A stretch of 64,000 nt of DNA, from NCBI RefSeq assembly GCF_036850765.1, contig NC_089490.1, forward strand, positions 289,832,982 to 289,896,981, written 5' to 3'. How positions within the stretch are numbered: the first letter of the stretch is position 1; every line of letters starts with the position of its first letter. Origin of the DNA: Saccopteryx bilineata (Eukaryota > Chordata > Mammalia > Chiroptera > Emballonuridae). Shown piece by piece: positions 44,801-55,951 of this stretch. The translations under genes and the position numbers were made by a program. Under the pieces are notes generated by a model. It saw only the letters and a program-made list of their open reading frames with translations. It was not told where the DNA came from and did not search any database.

Positions 44801-45625
44801 AACATTTTTATTCATCGTTGCCAAAACTTAGCAACCAATTTGTCCTTCACAAGATGAATGGATAAACTGTGGCACATTCAGACAATGAAATGTTATTTGC
44901 CTCTAATAAGAAATGGGTTATTAAGCTATGAAAAGACACAGAGGAAACTAAAATGCATATTGCTAAGTGACTGAATCTAAAAGGCTACATATTATATGAT
45001 TTTAACTATATGACATTTAGGAAAAGATAAAACTAGAGAGACAGTAAAAGTATCAATGGTCATTAGTAGTTGGGAAGGAGGAAGGTATGAATCAGCAGAG
45101 CACAGAAAATTTCTAGGACAGTAAAACTACTCTACATGATAATGGAATGGTGGATATATGTCATTATATATTTGTCAAAATCATAAAATTTACAATTCCA
45201 AGAAAAAACCTTAATGTAAGCTTTGGGATATGGGTGGTAATGATGCATCAACTTAGGTTCTTTTTTTTTTTAACTTCTTTTTTTTTTTCAGATTTTTATT
45301 TATTTATTTATTTATTATAGAGAGGAGAGAGAGAGAGAGAGAGAGAGAGAAAGGGAAGGAGCAAGAAGCATCAACTCCCATATGTGCCTTGACCAGGCAA
45401 GCCCAGGGTAACCTCAGCATTTCAAGGTTGACGCTTTATCCACTGCACCACCACAGGTCAGGCCTTAGGTTCTTTAATTGTAATAAATGTGCCACTCTTC
45501 TGTGGGATGTTGATAGTGGGACAAGTTATGCACGTGTAGGGGCAGGGTTTATATGAAAACTTGCTGTACTTTCTGCTCACTTTGCTGGGAACCTACAACT
45601 TCTCTAAAAAATAATTCTTTTAAAT
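44801..45625 (+). mobile_element. L1M-type LINE 3' relic, interrupted by a SINE
   Basis: 'tttattcatcgttgccaaaa', 'aagatgaatggataaactgt', 'aaaaggctacatattatatg', 'ggatatatgtcattatatat' and after the SINE 'gtactttctgctcactttgc' and 'cttctctaaaaaataa' follow the 3' end of old mammalian L1. Decayed. Confidence 0.75.
45264..45464 (-). mobile_element. Short tRNA-derived SINE, minus, nested in L1M
   Basis: T-rich tail with TTTA units, GAGAGGAGAGAGAGAGAGAG, 'agcatcaactcccatatgtg', reversed head 'tatccactgcaccaccacag'. Direct repeat TTAGGTTCTTT at 45253-45263 and 45465-45475. Confidence 0.9.
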
Positions 45626-45637
45626 TTTGGAATTTGG

Positions 45638-45829
45638 GGCCTGACCTGTGGTGGCGCAGTGGATAAAACGTCAACCTAGAAATGCTGAGGTCGCTGGTTC
45701 GAAACCCTGGGCTTGCCTGGTCAAGGCACATATGGGAGTTGATGCTTCCAGCTCCTCCCCCCTTCTCTCTCTCTCTCTGTCTCTCTCTCTCTCTCTCTCT
45801 GTGTTCTCTCTAAAAATGAATGAATAAAT
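45638..45829 (+). mobile_element. Short tRNA-derived SINE, plus, young
   Basis: Head GGCCTGACCTGTGGTGGCGC, B-box GGTTCGAAACCC, 'gcacatatgggagttgatgc', CT-rich end and ATGAATGAATAAAT tail. Perfect 16-bp repeat AAATTTTGGAATTTGG at 45622-45637 and 45830-45845. Confidence 0.95.
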
Positions 45830-45949
45830 AAATTTTGGAATTTGGTATATTACATATTATAATAACAACTAGTATAAAAACATACTTTTAATTTTCAGCT
45901 CTTAAATTTTCAATGATATCTACTACATTTTTTTAACTTTGTTGTAAAT

Positions 45950-46812
45950 GATAGAACGGTCCCCAAGATATTCATTATCTAATCTCCAGAATTTGGAAAT
46001 ATTACATTATGTGAGAATTTGTAAATGTGATTTAGTTTAAAGATTTTGAATTGGAGATATTTCTATATTATGTGTGTAGGCCCTAAATGTAATCACCAGT
46101 GTTCTTATGCAGAGAAGTATACAAAGATTTGACACAGCACAGGAGAGGGCAGTGTGACCTCAGAAGCAGAGATTTGAATGATATGGCTGAAAGAGCCAAG
46201 GGATTCTGGCAGCCCCTGGAAGTGGAAGAGGCAAGGACTGGATTTCCCTGTGGCATTCAAAGGAATCAGCCCTCTTTACAACCTGACTTTAAAATTCCAG
46301 TAAACTGACTTGAAATATCTAATTCTCAAAACATTCAGCCCTGGCCGGTTGGCTCAGAAGTAGAGCGTCGGCCTGGCGTGCAGGGCATCCGGGTTCGATT
46401 CCCGGCCAGGGCACATAGGAGAAGCGCCCATTTGCTTCTCCACCCCTCCCCCTCCTTCCTCTCTGTCTCTCTCTTCCCCTCCCACAGCCAAGGCTCCATT
46501 GGAGCAAAGATGGCCTCTGCCCCAGGCGCTAGAGTGGCTCTGGTCATGGCAGAGCGACGCCCCGGAGGGGCAGAGCATCCCCCCCTGGTGGGCAGAGCAT
46601 CCCCCCCTGGTGGGCAGAGCATCGCCCCTGGTGGGCATGCCGGGTGGATCCCGGTCGGGCGCATGCGGGAGTCTGTCTGACTGTCTCTCCCCGTTTCCAG
46701 CTTCAGAAAAATACAAACAAACAAACAAACAAACAAAAAACATGTCAGATAATAAGTTTGTATTGTCACTGAATTTTTAACAATTGGTTACAGTAGTAAT
46801 AGAAAACTAATA
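45950..46812 (+). mobile_element. ERVL-MaLR-type LTR (MLT1-like), interrupted by a Ves SINE
   Basis: 'acggtccccaagatattcat', 'tctaatctccagaatttgga', 'atgtgatttagtttaaagat', 'tgtgtaggccctaaatgtaa', 'ggcagcccctggaagtggaa', and after the SINE 'agataataagtttgtattgt' and 'acagtagtaatagaaaacta' follow the order of MaLR LTRs. The 69-codon frame at 46099-46308 is part of the LTR and not a gene. Confidence 0.65.
46337..46740 (+). mobile_element. Full-length young Ves SINE
   Basis: Head GCCCTGGCCGGTTGGCTCAG, B-box GGTTCGATTCC, complete body with three GGTGGGCAGAGCATC/GGTGGGCATGC units at 46575-46640, and an (AAAC)n tail. Flanking repeat is short and uncertain (AAACAT on both sides). Frames of 93-144 codons on both strands are repeat by-products. 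Confidence 0.95.
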
Positions 46813-48260
46813 TAAATGTCTTAGCTCTTTTCTCATTATTTCATTTTTTTCTTAAGTTCTTTAAACATTTCATAAATATCTGTAAAATCTAAAATCTAAG
46901 TAATATAGAATCATTGTTTATTGATTGATTTTTTTTCCTGATTATAAGTTCTATGTCTTTTAATATCTATTTTTTGGTTGAAAACTAGGCATTGTAAATA
47001 CCATGTCAATAGCTCTGATTATTTTATTTTGTGGATTATTGGATTATTGGTATACTAGGCAATGACCTTGAATGATCACAAACTATAAAATCTGTTTCTG
47101 CAGATAATGTCTTTTCTGAGTTAATGTGATCTTTCTTTAGGCTTTTCTATAATGGAATCTCCCCTGTAATGTTTCAGTTGATTAGTTAATGATTTGATAA
47201 TATTCAAGTCTTTTGTACTCCATCTTTCTGTTATTCTCTTGTTGCTTGGTCCCCTTATATTTCCAGGTCCTTTATAAGAAACAAGACTATATATTTGAGA
47301 TCTCAATAAAGGAGGATTCCCACTTGCTGCTACTTGAGCTATATAAGGGTTTCTGTTCACTTTTTCAGCAGGTTATCTGGGTCTCCTATAACATGCACAA
47401 TTAACTGTCAGCTAGGGATTAGAACAGAGTTTATGCTCATTTTTAGATCACAAACTGTGGCTTTGTCCATTTCAGAATGTTCCCTTTAAATTTCCAGTGT
47501 CTCAGCTGTTATAAACTAGAGTTTATAAGATTATAATTTTCCATGTGAGAGGAATCTGGGGTAAAACTCAAACATAAACTCACAGGTCTTACATGATGCA
47601 CAAGTAATCTTTCTTTATTCATTTTCCATGTCCTTTAAATATAACATTGTACTATTTTTTTGTAAATTTTAATTGTCTTCTGCAAGAACTGTCACTCAAT
47701 TTCTCCATGCCCCATAACCAGATCTCTACCAACTTTAGGAATATATGTATATTTGCTGGTGTTGACATGGCTTTAAAATGTAGTCCAAATTTTCAAAACA
47801 AATATGATTAGCATTACTTGATACTGAAATGTTATGTATTAAAAATTAGTAATTTTCAGTTTATAAGAATATGAACATATATAACAATTAGTATAATCTA
47901 TTTACCAGTATAAAATTCATAGACATTATTTTTAATATTTCAGTTCATCTATTTTGTGAAAATAAATACCGCGTTTATGAGAGAGAGAATAATACTGAGT
48001 AGAGTCCGACCAACCAAAACAATACCAAAATTCTATTATTATTCTTACACCATTTTCAGGTAGATTTTACAACTATTTTTCAGACATTTAGACTTTCTTT
48101 ACAAAACCAACAAACAAATAAACAAAAAACCATTTACCAATAGTAAGATTACAAAGTTCACTCATCCCCAGAAACTTAATCTCTTGAATGTCTCCAGACT
48201 TGCTCATTCAGTCACGAGTCATAATGGAATGACTTCCCACTAGCGTCCAGATGGCATGAT
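46813..48260. other. AT-rich, possible old LINE relic in first part
   Basis: 'ggttgaaaactaggcattgt' to 'ctctgattattttattttgt' (about 46975-47030) recalls an old mammalian LINE segment, but the match is weak. The rest is unassigned; no gene seen. Confidence 0.35.
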
Positions 48261-48276
48261 TATATTTTTATTCTTT

Positions 48277-48640
48277 TTTTTTTTTTCCCCCAAAGCTGGA
48301 AACGGGGAGGCAGTCAGATAGACTCCCACATGCGCCCGACCGGGATCCACCCAGCATGCCCACCAGGGGGCGATGCTTTGCCCCTCTGGGACGTCGATCT
48401 GTTGCATCCAGAGCCATTCTAGTGCCTGAGGCAGAGGCCACAGAGCCATCCCCAGCACCCGGGCCATCTTTGCTCCAATGGAGCCTCGCTGCGGGAGGGG
48501 AAGAGAGAGACAGAGAGGAAGGAGAGGGGGAGGCGTGGAGAAGCAAATGGGCGCCTCTCCTGTGTGCCCTGGCCGGGAATCGAACCCTGGACTCCTGCAC
48601 GCCTGGCTGACGCTCTACCACTGAGCTAACCGGCCAGGGC
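48277..48640 (-). mobile_element. Full-length young Ves SINE, minus, with target duplication
   Basis: From the T tail and 'cccccaaagctggaaacggg' to the reversed head 'ctctaccactgagctaaccg' and GCCAGGGC. Perfect 16-bp repeat TATATTTTTATTCTTT at 48261-48276 and 48641-48656. Confidence 0.96.
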
Positions 48641-48886
48641 TATATTTTTATTCTTTACTTCTTACCTCATAGCATGCTTTTTTCTTTTTCACTGTTAATT
48701 CAAAATTTTTCCAACTGCGACATAACAAAGAGTCCTAAAGCTCTATTTCATGGGCTTCTAGTATTTACCCAAATTTATATGGCTACATAAGTCACTTATT
48801 TTACTTATCAGCAGAGACTATTATATATTTCAAAAATGACAAATTTCTTATATTGAAGCAAATAATCATCAATTTAGAAAAAGACA

Positions 48887-49250
48887 GCCCTGGCCGGTTG
48901 GCTCAGCAGTAGAGCGTCGGCCTGGCGTGCGGGGGACCCGGGTTCGATTCCCGGCCAGGGCACATAGGAGAAGCGCCCATTTGCTTCTCCACCCCACCCC
49001 CTCCTTCCTCTCTGTCTCTCTCTTCCCCTCCCGCAGCCAAGGCTCCATTGGAGCAAAGATGGCCCGGGCGCTGGAGATGGCTCCTTGGCCTCTGCCCCAG
49101 GCGCTAGAGTGGCTCTGGTCGAGGCTGAGCGATGCCCCGGAGGGGCAGAGCATGGCCCCCTGGTGGGCGTGCCGGGTGGATCCTGGTCAGGCGCATGCAG
49201 GAGTCTGTCTGACTGTCTCTCCCCATTTCCAGCTTCAGAAAAAAAAGAAA
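48887..49250 (+). mobile_element. Full-length young Ves SINE, plus, with target duplication
   Basis: Head GCCCTGGCCGGTTGGCTCAG with intact A- and B-box motifs, complete body, A-rich tail. Direct repeat AGAAAAAGACA at 48876-48886 and 49251-49261. Only 250 bp from another Ves SINE in opposite orientation. Confidence 0.96.
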
Positions 49251-49261
49251 AGAAAAAGACA

Positions 49262-51702
49262 TAAAAATAAAACTAATCAATGCTTTCATACTGTGGGACT
49301 CAGAATTCTTAAATTAGTGAAAACACATATTTAATGTAGCTGGTTATAGATAAATCATAAATTTAGCCAATTGTGATTAGAGTCATATGAGTATAATAAA
49401 TGTATTTTTAGTATCTGTAATCACATCTTAACAGAAAGTAGAAGATTTTTTAAAATAAAGAAACAGATGTATTTTTTTTACTATCTTAATAGACACAAAC
49501 TTTTTTCCTAATTACTGTGCTTTAAACTCCAAAGAAAATGAAGTAAAGGAATTGGTTTATGTCTTTGGGGCTCAAGGTCTTTAAATGAAAATTGATAAAT
49601 TTCTTTTTCTCTCCTTTCAATTTTAAATCTTTTCTTCTTGTTTTTTTAGTTCATAAAGCAGTATGGAACTTCAAACTCACAACATAGAAAATATAAAATG
49701 GGCATGTTTTACAAACGATGCTTGCTATTTACACTTTATACATTTGACTTTTGTTTTATACAAAATCTAAGTTTCATATCATTAAATCTAAATTTATAAC
49801 ACCTATTTTGATGATTTTTACTAAATAATTATCTATAATTTTAACCAAATAGCAATATGTTAGAAAGTAGTGCCTTTATGACTATATACACCCTATAAAT
49901 GGAATTGCAAATAACATCTCTACACTTAGAATATATTGAAAAATTTATCACTATATATTAATAAATCAATAAGCTGCTATCCATAAATTGCACAGTGCTG
50001 CTACATGCATTTACATAGAATAAGGACTATAGATCTACTCATTTCAACACTTCCCTTCAATTTCCTTTTTAATTTTTTATCTAATATTTCAAATAAATAA
50101 TCTGACATTTTTATTATTATTGAAAGATTTATATAATCCTCCCAATGTCTGTCTTACTTCCTCTGATTATAGAATCAACAACTTTTAAACATATAAGCAT
50201 TTTAACTGGAATTTACCTATATATTTCTAACTATTTTTATTTTTGTGACTCAATTTTACATGTAACATTTTTCTTACTATTATGGCAATAAGCATTTTAG
50301 ATAAAATAAAGTCTACTACTTTTTCTTTCATATCAAATTGTAAAGCACAAAAGAACTAATTAGAATCTCTGCCCATGTGTCTGAGCATGTGTTTGAGTGT
50401 GTGTTTGTGGTATGTGTGTGTTTGGATGTTGAGAGTGCTGAGCAAACATTGATAGTCTTCAATGTATAGTGTTTAGTTATTATGTCAGTTTCAGTGCAGG
50501 TTATATCAATATAAGCCAATTTATAGAGGGCATTAGGTAGTTAAAATCTGGCTGAAGGTCAGGAAGAGAAGGCAGCCTTATATCTTGGACTCTTTAATTT
50601 AAGGTCACATGATGATAGTTGCAAAACAGAAGAGAAAGTCACTTCTGCAGTTACAACTAATTCACACATCTATGTAATTAAACACTATGGCCCTGAATCT
50701 ATTCTCAACTGGTGGCGCAGTTGAGAAAGCATGACACAAACGTTCTCAACAGTTATATTTTATAACTATAACTGCCTATAAATATTATCAGCACTAAAAA
50801 TAACTATCTCATTTCTTTCAAAATTTAGTAAATTTTGAAGTTTAATTTCAATCCAGAACCTTATCAAAAGGGATTGTTGGACTGTAATGCATGATTTTAT
50901 GAGAAGAAAGCCAATGCACTTTGTTTTACACAGATAAAATTATATGGGAACATTTTCTCCTGGGATAATCTAAGTTACCATTGCTAATTGATGTTTTCCT
51001 TCAAGCAATTTAGCTCATCCATAGAAATATTCTCCATTCTCCATCCCGTGAAGGCTGGGCCTTGTGTGTGTGTAAGAGAACTTGCTTCCTCAACTTTCAA
51101 AGGTTCTTCATTCTTGTTTTTATAAAGGAACATTTTCATTGTCATTCCCTGAATCTTCAGTATTCTGGAAAATACAATTCTTTCTTGCTTAGTAGAAGAG
51201 CTTTTCCTCACTCAATTGTGCAAGATTAAAGGATAAATATAAATATTAACTTTTATACTCTTCTAAATTCTTCTTTCCATTACTACACTCTCCTTGTCTC
51301 TATTTTCTGATATAAGTCCTGAAACATTACTTTGTCTATAGTATAAATCAGTTTACACACAAGCACCAGGCTTTGCTTCATCATATAATTGTGATTACTT
51401 CTTTCTCCTTCTCTCCACTTTTTCTTTATGCAATATAACGTGGTAAAATAGACATCTTTAATTTTCATCACACATAAAACAAATGTTTTATTTTCATTAT
51501 GCTTTGTTAGTTTTAGGATGGTTTGAATGAGAAAAAAAGCTGTATAAAAGCTTTGCCACATTAAACTCAGACATCTTCAAATTATTTTTTCTTAATTAAG
51601 GCACATTTTGTGAAACTACTGAGTCAATTAGTAACATAGATAAAGAACATAAATTAGATGTAATCCACATTAACTTGCAAAATCTAAATACTCAGCAATA
51701 TT
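49262..51702. other. 2.4-kb AT-rich stretch, nothing recognised as a gene
   Basis: A GT-rich degenerate tract lies at 50383-50440. A small hairpin resembling the SINE head ('actggtggcgcagttgagaa') lies at 50703-50726. Reverse frames of 63-92 codons (50328-50519, 50984-51211, 51283-51561) have no recognisable domain. Confidence 0.45.
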
Positions 51703-51777
51703 GCCTGACCAGTGGTGGCGCAGTTGAGAAAGCATCAACCTGAAATGCTGAGGTTCCCAATTCAAAACTCGAGGTTT
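51703..51777 (+). mobile_element. SINE head fragment
   Basis: TTGCCTGACCAGTGGTGGCG and 'cctgaaatgctgaggttccc' match the tRNA-like head of the bat SINE. The sequence stops after AACTCGAGGTTT, which is the left duplication of the following insertion; the remaining SINE body does not follow after it. Confidence 0.75.
51764..51777 (+). repeat. Target duplication, left side of chimeric insertion
   Basis: AAAACTCGAGGTTT recurs exactly at 52615-52628, after the A-rich end of the L1 part. Confidence 0.93.
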
Positions 51778-52614
51778 CAGTTGCAGAGCTCCAGGGAAAA
51801 GCAACCTGGTCTCATCTCTCCAGGCAGAGGAGAACAGAAGCTCCATCTCCACACATGCTGCAGATGGCTTTTCCAGGCTACCTGAATCATTACCAGCTAG
51901 AAGCAGCGGTCATTGGGACTTGGACGTGAGCTGCAAAGTATAGAATTGTGACAACAATTCCAGTGCCATGTGGACTTTTCCTGGATGTGGACTTTTCCTG
52001 GACTCCTGCTCCTTGTGACAGCTCCTAACAGACTGAACTGGGGTTGGGTTGCATTTTTCAGGGATTTGGCATGGTGTTGGAGCCAACTTGGACTTGATGA
52101 ACACGTTAAGGACACTACTCTTTTATGGATTCTTGCTGTATTGGCCAAGAGTTTGCTTAAAGGCTTTAATCACTGTAAAAAAAATAGAAGACTGGATAAA
52201 AAAGATGTGGCACATATACACCATGGTATGCTATTCAGCCATAAGAAATGATGACATTGGATCACTTACAACAAAATGGTGAGATCTTGATAACATTATA
52301 CGGAGTGAAATAAGTAAATCAGAAAAAACAAGAACTGCAGAATTCCATACATTGGTAGGACATAAAAACGAGACTAAGAGTCATGGACAAGAGTGTGGTG
52401 GTTATGGAGGGTGGGGGGAGGGAAGGTGGGAGAAGAGGAGGGGGAGGGGCACAAAGAAAACTAGATAGAAGGTGACGGAGGACAATCTGATTTTGGGTGA
52501 TGGATGTGCAATAGAATTGAATGACAAGATAACCTGGACATGTTTTCTTTGAATATATGTACCCTGATTTATTGATGTCACCCCATTAAAATTAATAAAG
52601 ATTTATTTATTAAA
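51778..52614 (+). mobile_element. Chimeric retro-insertion: unknown transcript plus L1 3' end
   Basis: One insertion (837 bp) between exact 14-bp duplications. The first 406 bp (51778-52183) are not L1 and end in CACTGTAAAAAAAA, like a polyadenylated RNA. The rest (about 52184-52614) is the ORF2 C-terminus, G-rich 3'UTR and tail of a young L1. The donor part includes the 17-bp unit ATGTGGACTTTTCCTGG twice in tandem (51968-52001) and no long reading frame. Consistent with template switching by L1 reverse transcriptase; donor identity unknown. Confidence 0.85.
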
Positions 52615-52628
52615 AAAACTCGAGGTTT

Positions 52629-53084
52629 GGGGGTTCCAAGATGGCTACAGAGTAGGCAGACGCTCCAACTCCCACTTTCCAGAACCAAGGTGATTACAAC
52701 TTAAATCTGAGAACACTCATCGTGAAAAACAAATTTTGGACTAAACCAAGAGGATTCTACAGCCAAGGACCACCAAAGAATTCACATTGAGACTGGTAAG
52801 GAAGGCAGAGATGCAGAAAATGCTGCCCCGCTGCTGGGAGTGAGCAGGGCTGAGAGGGACTTTTCTGATGGTGAGGGCTGTCCAGCGAGTTGTAGGTATT
52901 ATCCCCAAAACTGGAATCCCAGCCTAGAGCCCTGGAGCCTGGAAGGGGCTTAAGGACTATATTTGTCTGAGAAAAAAGCCTAGACATTGTTTGAGAGAAG
53001 GAGGCAGGACTCTCAGACACAGGATCTGCACAGAGAGCTTCGCTCACAGCCACTTTCCAGGAGCTCCAGGTGGACAGCTTAATC
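52629..53084 (+). mobile_element. Older L1 5'UTR fragment
   Basis: GGGGGTTCCAAGATGGCTAC with 'ccaactcccactttccagaa', 'gattacaacttaaatctgag' and 'ttttggactaaaccaagagg' aligns with the start of the older L1 at 38733. CCAAGATGGC (52636-52645) is a good YY1-type site at the expected start. It ends abruptly at the hAT left end; ORF1 of this L1 is absent. Confidence 0.85.
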
Positions 53085-54902
53085 CAGGGGTCAGGGACCT
53101 TTTTGGCTGAGAGAGACAGGTATGCCATATATTTTAAAATGTAATTCCGTGAGAGCCATACAATATGTTTAACACTAAATACAAGTAAATGTGTGCATTT
53201 TATGTAAGTCCAATACTTTTAAAGTACAATAAGTCTCGGGAAGCTCGTTCCAAGTTTTGACAATCAGCTGATGCGGGTTGAAGTTTTTTCATTTCTCCTC
53301 ACTTATGTTAGCTTGCAACTCTGCTTGCTGTCATGCAAGTCTTTCCAGATCTTCATTCAGTGACTTAAACTTATACACCCACATGTCTGAGGCCTTCAGG
53401 TCAGCAGTTTGTAGCTCAAAATCTTTGACGGAGACACTGGGGATGTAACTCAGGGCAGTGCTGTCCACTGCACACTCGTGTGGATGGGTGATGAACTTAA
53501 ATAAACAAGTGCACTCACAAAATTCTCCAAAGAGCACCTTGAATGACTGCAGGAGATTAGATGTGAAGCCTGCTAGCTGCAGGAGATCAAGATGTTGAGC
53601 AGGGTCACTTGCTATGCATGCATCTTTAAACTCTTCCAGTTTTTTAAAGTGTAGTAAATTCCCTGTTTTAATGCTGGTGATGAAGAGTTTCAGCTTGTTT
53701 TCAAATGCAAACACTGCTTGTTGAAGGGATAAGACTGTATTTTCAATGCCTTGCATTTTCACATTGAGCTGGTTCAGATGTTTGGTCATGTCCATGAGAT
53801 AGTGAAACTTCAGGAGCCACTCAGTGTTAACTAACTCAGGATGCTCAACATTTTAAATTTCAAGAAAAGTCTGGATTTTACTCAGACAAGCCGCAAAACA
53901 GCTAAGCATCCTCCCTCTTGATGACCAATGCACATCGCTGTGCAGAATCAGACCAGGATAATTATTCCCAACTTCATCCAGCAGTGTTTTAAACTGGCAA
54001 TCATTTAAAGCTCGGGCAACAATAAAGTTGACCACCCGAATGACCAGCAACATCACCTCACCAAGCTGCTCACTACACATCTGAGCACAGAGTGCCTTCT
54101 GATGCAGGATGCAGTGAAAACTTAGGATGGGTCTCTTTTCATCTTCACAAAGAAGTGCTACGAATCCTCTGTTTTTCCCCACCATGCACGGAGCACCATC
54201 AGTACACACTGAAATAAGTTTATTCATCAGTAGATTTTTTTTCTTTAGTGAACTCAGTAAAAGACTTGAATAAATCCTCCCCTCTTGTCTCTTTCATAGG
54301 CAAAATAGCAAGACTTTCTTCACAAGATGTGTCAATGACAGCATACCTTGCAATCACGCTGACTGGAATAAATAGCTTATGTCTGTTGATTCATCCAAAG
54401 CAAGAGAAAAGAATGGTGCTGCATTATGTCCTTCACTTGTGTTGCCTCAATTTGATTTGCTATCATGATGGTACGATTGTGAAAAGCTCTTGCCGACAGA
54501 GGCATGTCTTTTATTCATTTGATTATCTTCTCTTTATCCGAAAAGTCGTCAGAAAGTTCATTAGCAACATCAAACATGAATGTTTTGGCATACCCCCATT
54601 GTGAATGGCTTTCCATTTCTCACAATTGCTAAAGCACCAGCAAAGCTAGTCAAATTCCAGTCACCTTGTTGGGTTCAAAAATGGAGTTCCTGCTAACTAG
54701 CTTGCACTGTGCAAAGTAGTTCTTGACATGCTTTCTTCCTGATGTCCCCCACTGCATATTTCAATGCAAATGTAGTATGGTGTGTGTCAAAGTGCTGCTT
54801 TATATATGACAGTTTCATTGATGCAATTTTATCATTGCATATTAGACACAATGCAGAACCTGCTTTCTCCACAAAGCTGAATTCCTCTGTTTATTCCTGC
54901 TG

Positions 54903-54914
54903 AAAAGTACGATA
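54903..54914 (+). repeat. Target duplication, left side of L1 copy B
   Basis: AAAAGTACGATA recurs at 62765-62776 (the leading A's merge with the poly(A) tail). Confidence 0.93.
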
Positions 54915-54940
54915 GAGATGACGTCAGAGTAATGGCGGAG
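54915..54940 (+). promoter_or_regulatory. L1 copy B 5' end: CRE and YY1-like sites
   Basis: A perfect CRE palindrome TGACGTCA (54919-54926) and AATGGCGG (54931-54938), a YY1-like core, lie within 25 bp of the element start, in the same places as the related sites of copy A. They suggest a start-site-fixing promoter with CREB/ATF input; function inferred. Confidence 0.6.
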
Positions 54941-55356
54941 TAGGAAGCGATACCGATAAATCTCCCCCAAAACTCAACAAGATCTTCAACCAGAAACAGA
55001 AAAACCTATACTTGGAGCTTCCAGATTCTTCGCAATACACCCAAAGGTATGATTGAGTGAAAAATTGGCTAAATATATAACCAAACCCCGAAGGAAATAG
55101 GGAGTAAGAAATGCTCCGCCTTCCTCACTAACCTAAACAGGGCGGCTTTCTCTGGTAACTGTGAATATAGAAACTGAGGCGGGCAAAGGGGGTGAATAGA
55201 TCCAGGCCGCCGCGGCACAAACGGCCGAACCAGGCTGTGGCACACAGATCCAAGCCGAGGAAAATCTGATCCTGTGGCAACCCGGGCAATACAAGCTAAC
55301 ACTCGCGCCAAACCCAAACAAAGAAAGACAAGCAGGGCAGCCATTTTACCCGTTCT

Positions 55357-55951
55357 CCTGGTTGGTGCGCAGTTAGTGGGCGAGAGATCTCTTCCTAAGC
55401 CCCAGAAGTGGGTGTCCGTGTTGCCCCACAGAGAGGCAGGGTCAGAGGCCTTTCTGTGGGCCGAAAGCAGAATCTCTGGGCAGCCCCAGCGCCCTGGGAA
55501 AGCCGCGCACGGGAGGGAGTGAGAACTAATCCCAACGGTGGAGATTTTCCGTGCTGGTGAGGGTTTCACTCAGAGGGAACCGCGGCCGGCCTCATATCCT
55601 GGTTTGCGCGCGCAGATAAGGAGTGAGCGATTCCTCCGAGTGCCTCGGCAGTGCGCGCCCGTGTTATCGCACAGAGGGGCAGAGTCAGGGGCCATTGTGT
55701 GGGCCAAAGCGGAATCTCGGGCCGCCCCAGCGCCTTGCAAAAGCCGCACACGGGGACGGAGCGAGACTCAATTCCAACACTGCAACTTTTCCCTGCGGTT
55801 GGGGGTTTCACTCAGAGCGTGAGACTGCTGGCCGGATATCCTGGTTGCAGACAGTGAGTGAGAGTTTCCTCCAAGCGCCCCGGAAGTGGGCGCCCGCTTG
55901 TGTTACCGGATAGAGTGGCAGAGCCAGAGGTCTTCCAGTGGGCGGAAAGCC
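55357..55951 (+). repeat. Tandem 241-242-bp monomers in the L1 copy B 5'UTR (2.5 units)
   Basis: Units start with CCTGGTT at 55357, 55598 and 55840. Each contains, in order, a TCCTCCnAGnGCC(C/T)-like motif with 'agtgggcgcccg'-like sequence, 'agaggcagggtcagaggcc'-like sequence, GCCCCAGCGCC, AAAGCCGCxCACGGG and a 'gggtttcactcagag' end. The third unit stops after about 110 bp at GGCGGAAAG. The units are GC- and CpG-rich, and copy A has none. Confidence 0.88.

Noticed and set aside
46335..46769. 144-codon minus and 100-codon plus frames, apparently coding with repeated 'GGCS/PGGQS' motifs
   Set aside because: Both are translations of a Ves SINE; the same peptides recur at every Ves copy (8319, 13000, 41289, 48268, 48869).
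54248..54604. 118-codon plus-strand frame
   Set aside because: Antisense shadow of the decayed hAT transposase, which is on the minus strand with recognisable motifs.
55069..55569. 166-codon minus-strand frame
   Set aside because: Antisense frame in the GC-rich promoter part of L1 copy B; no resemblance to a known protein.
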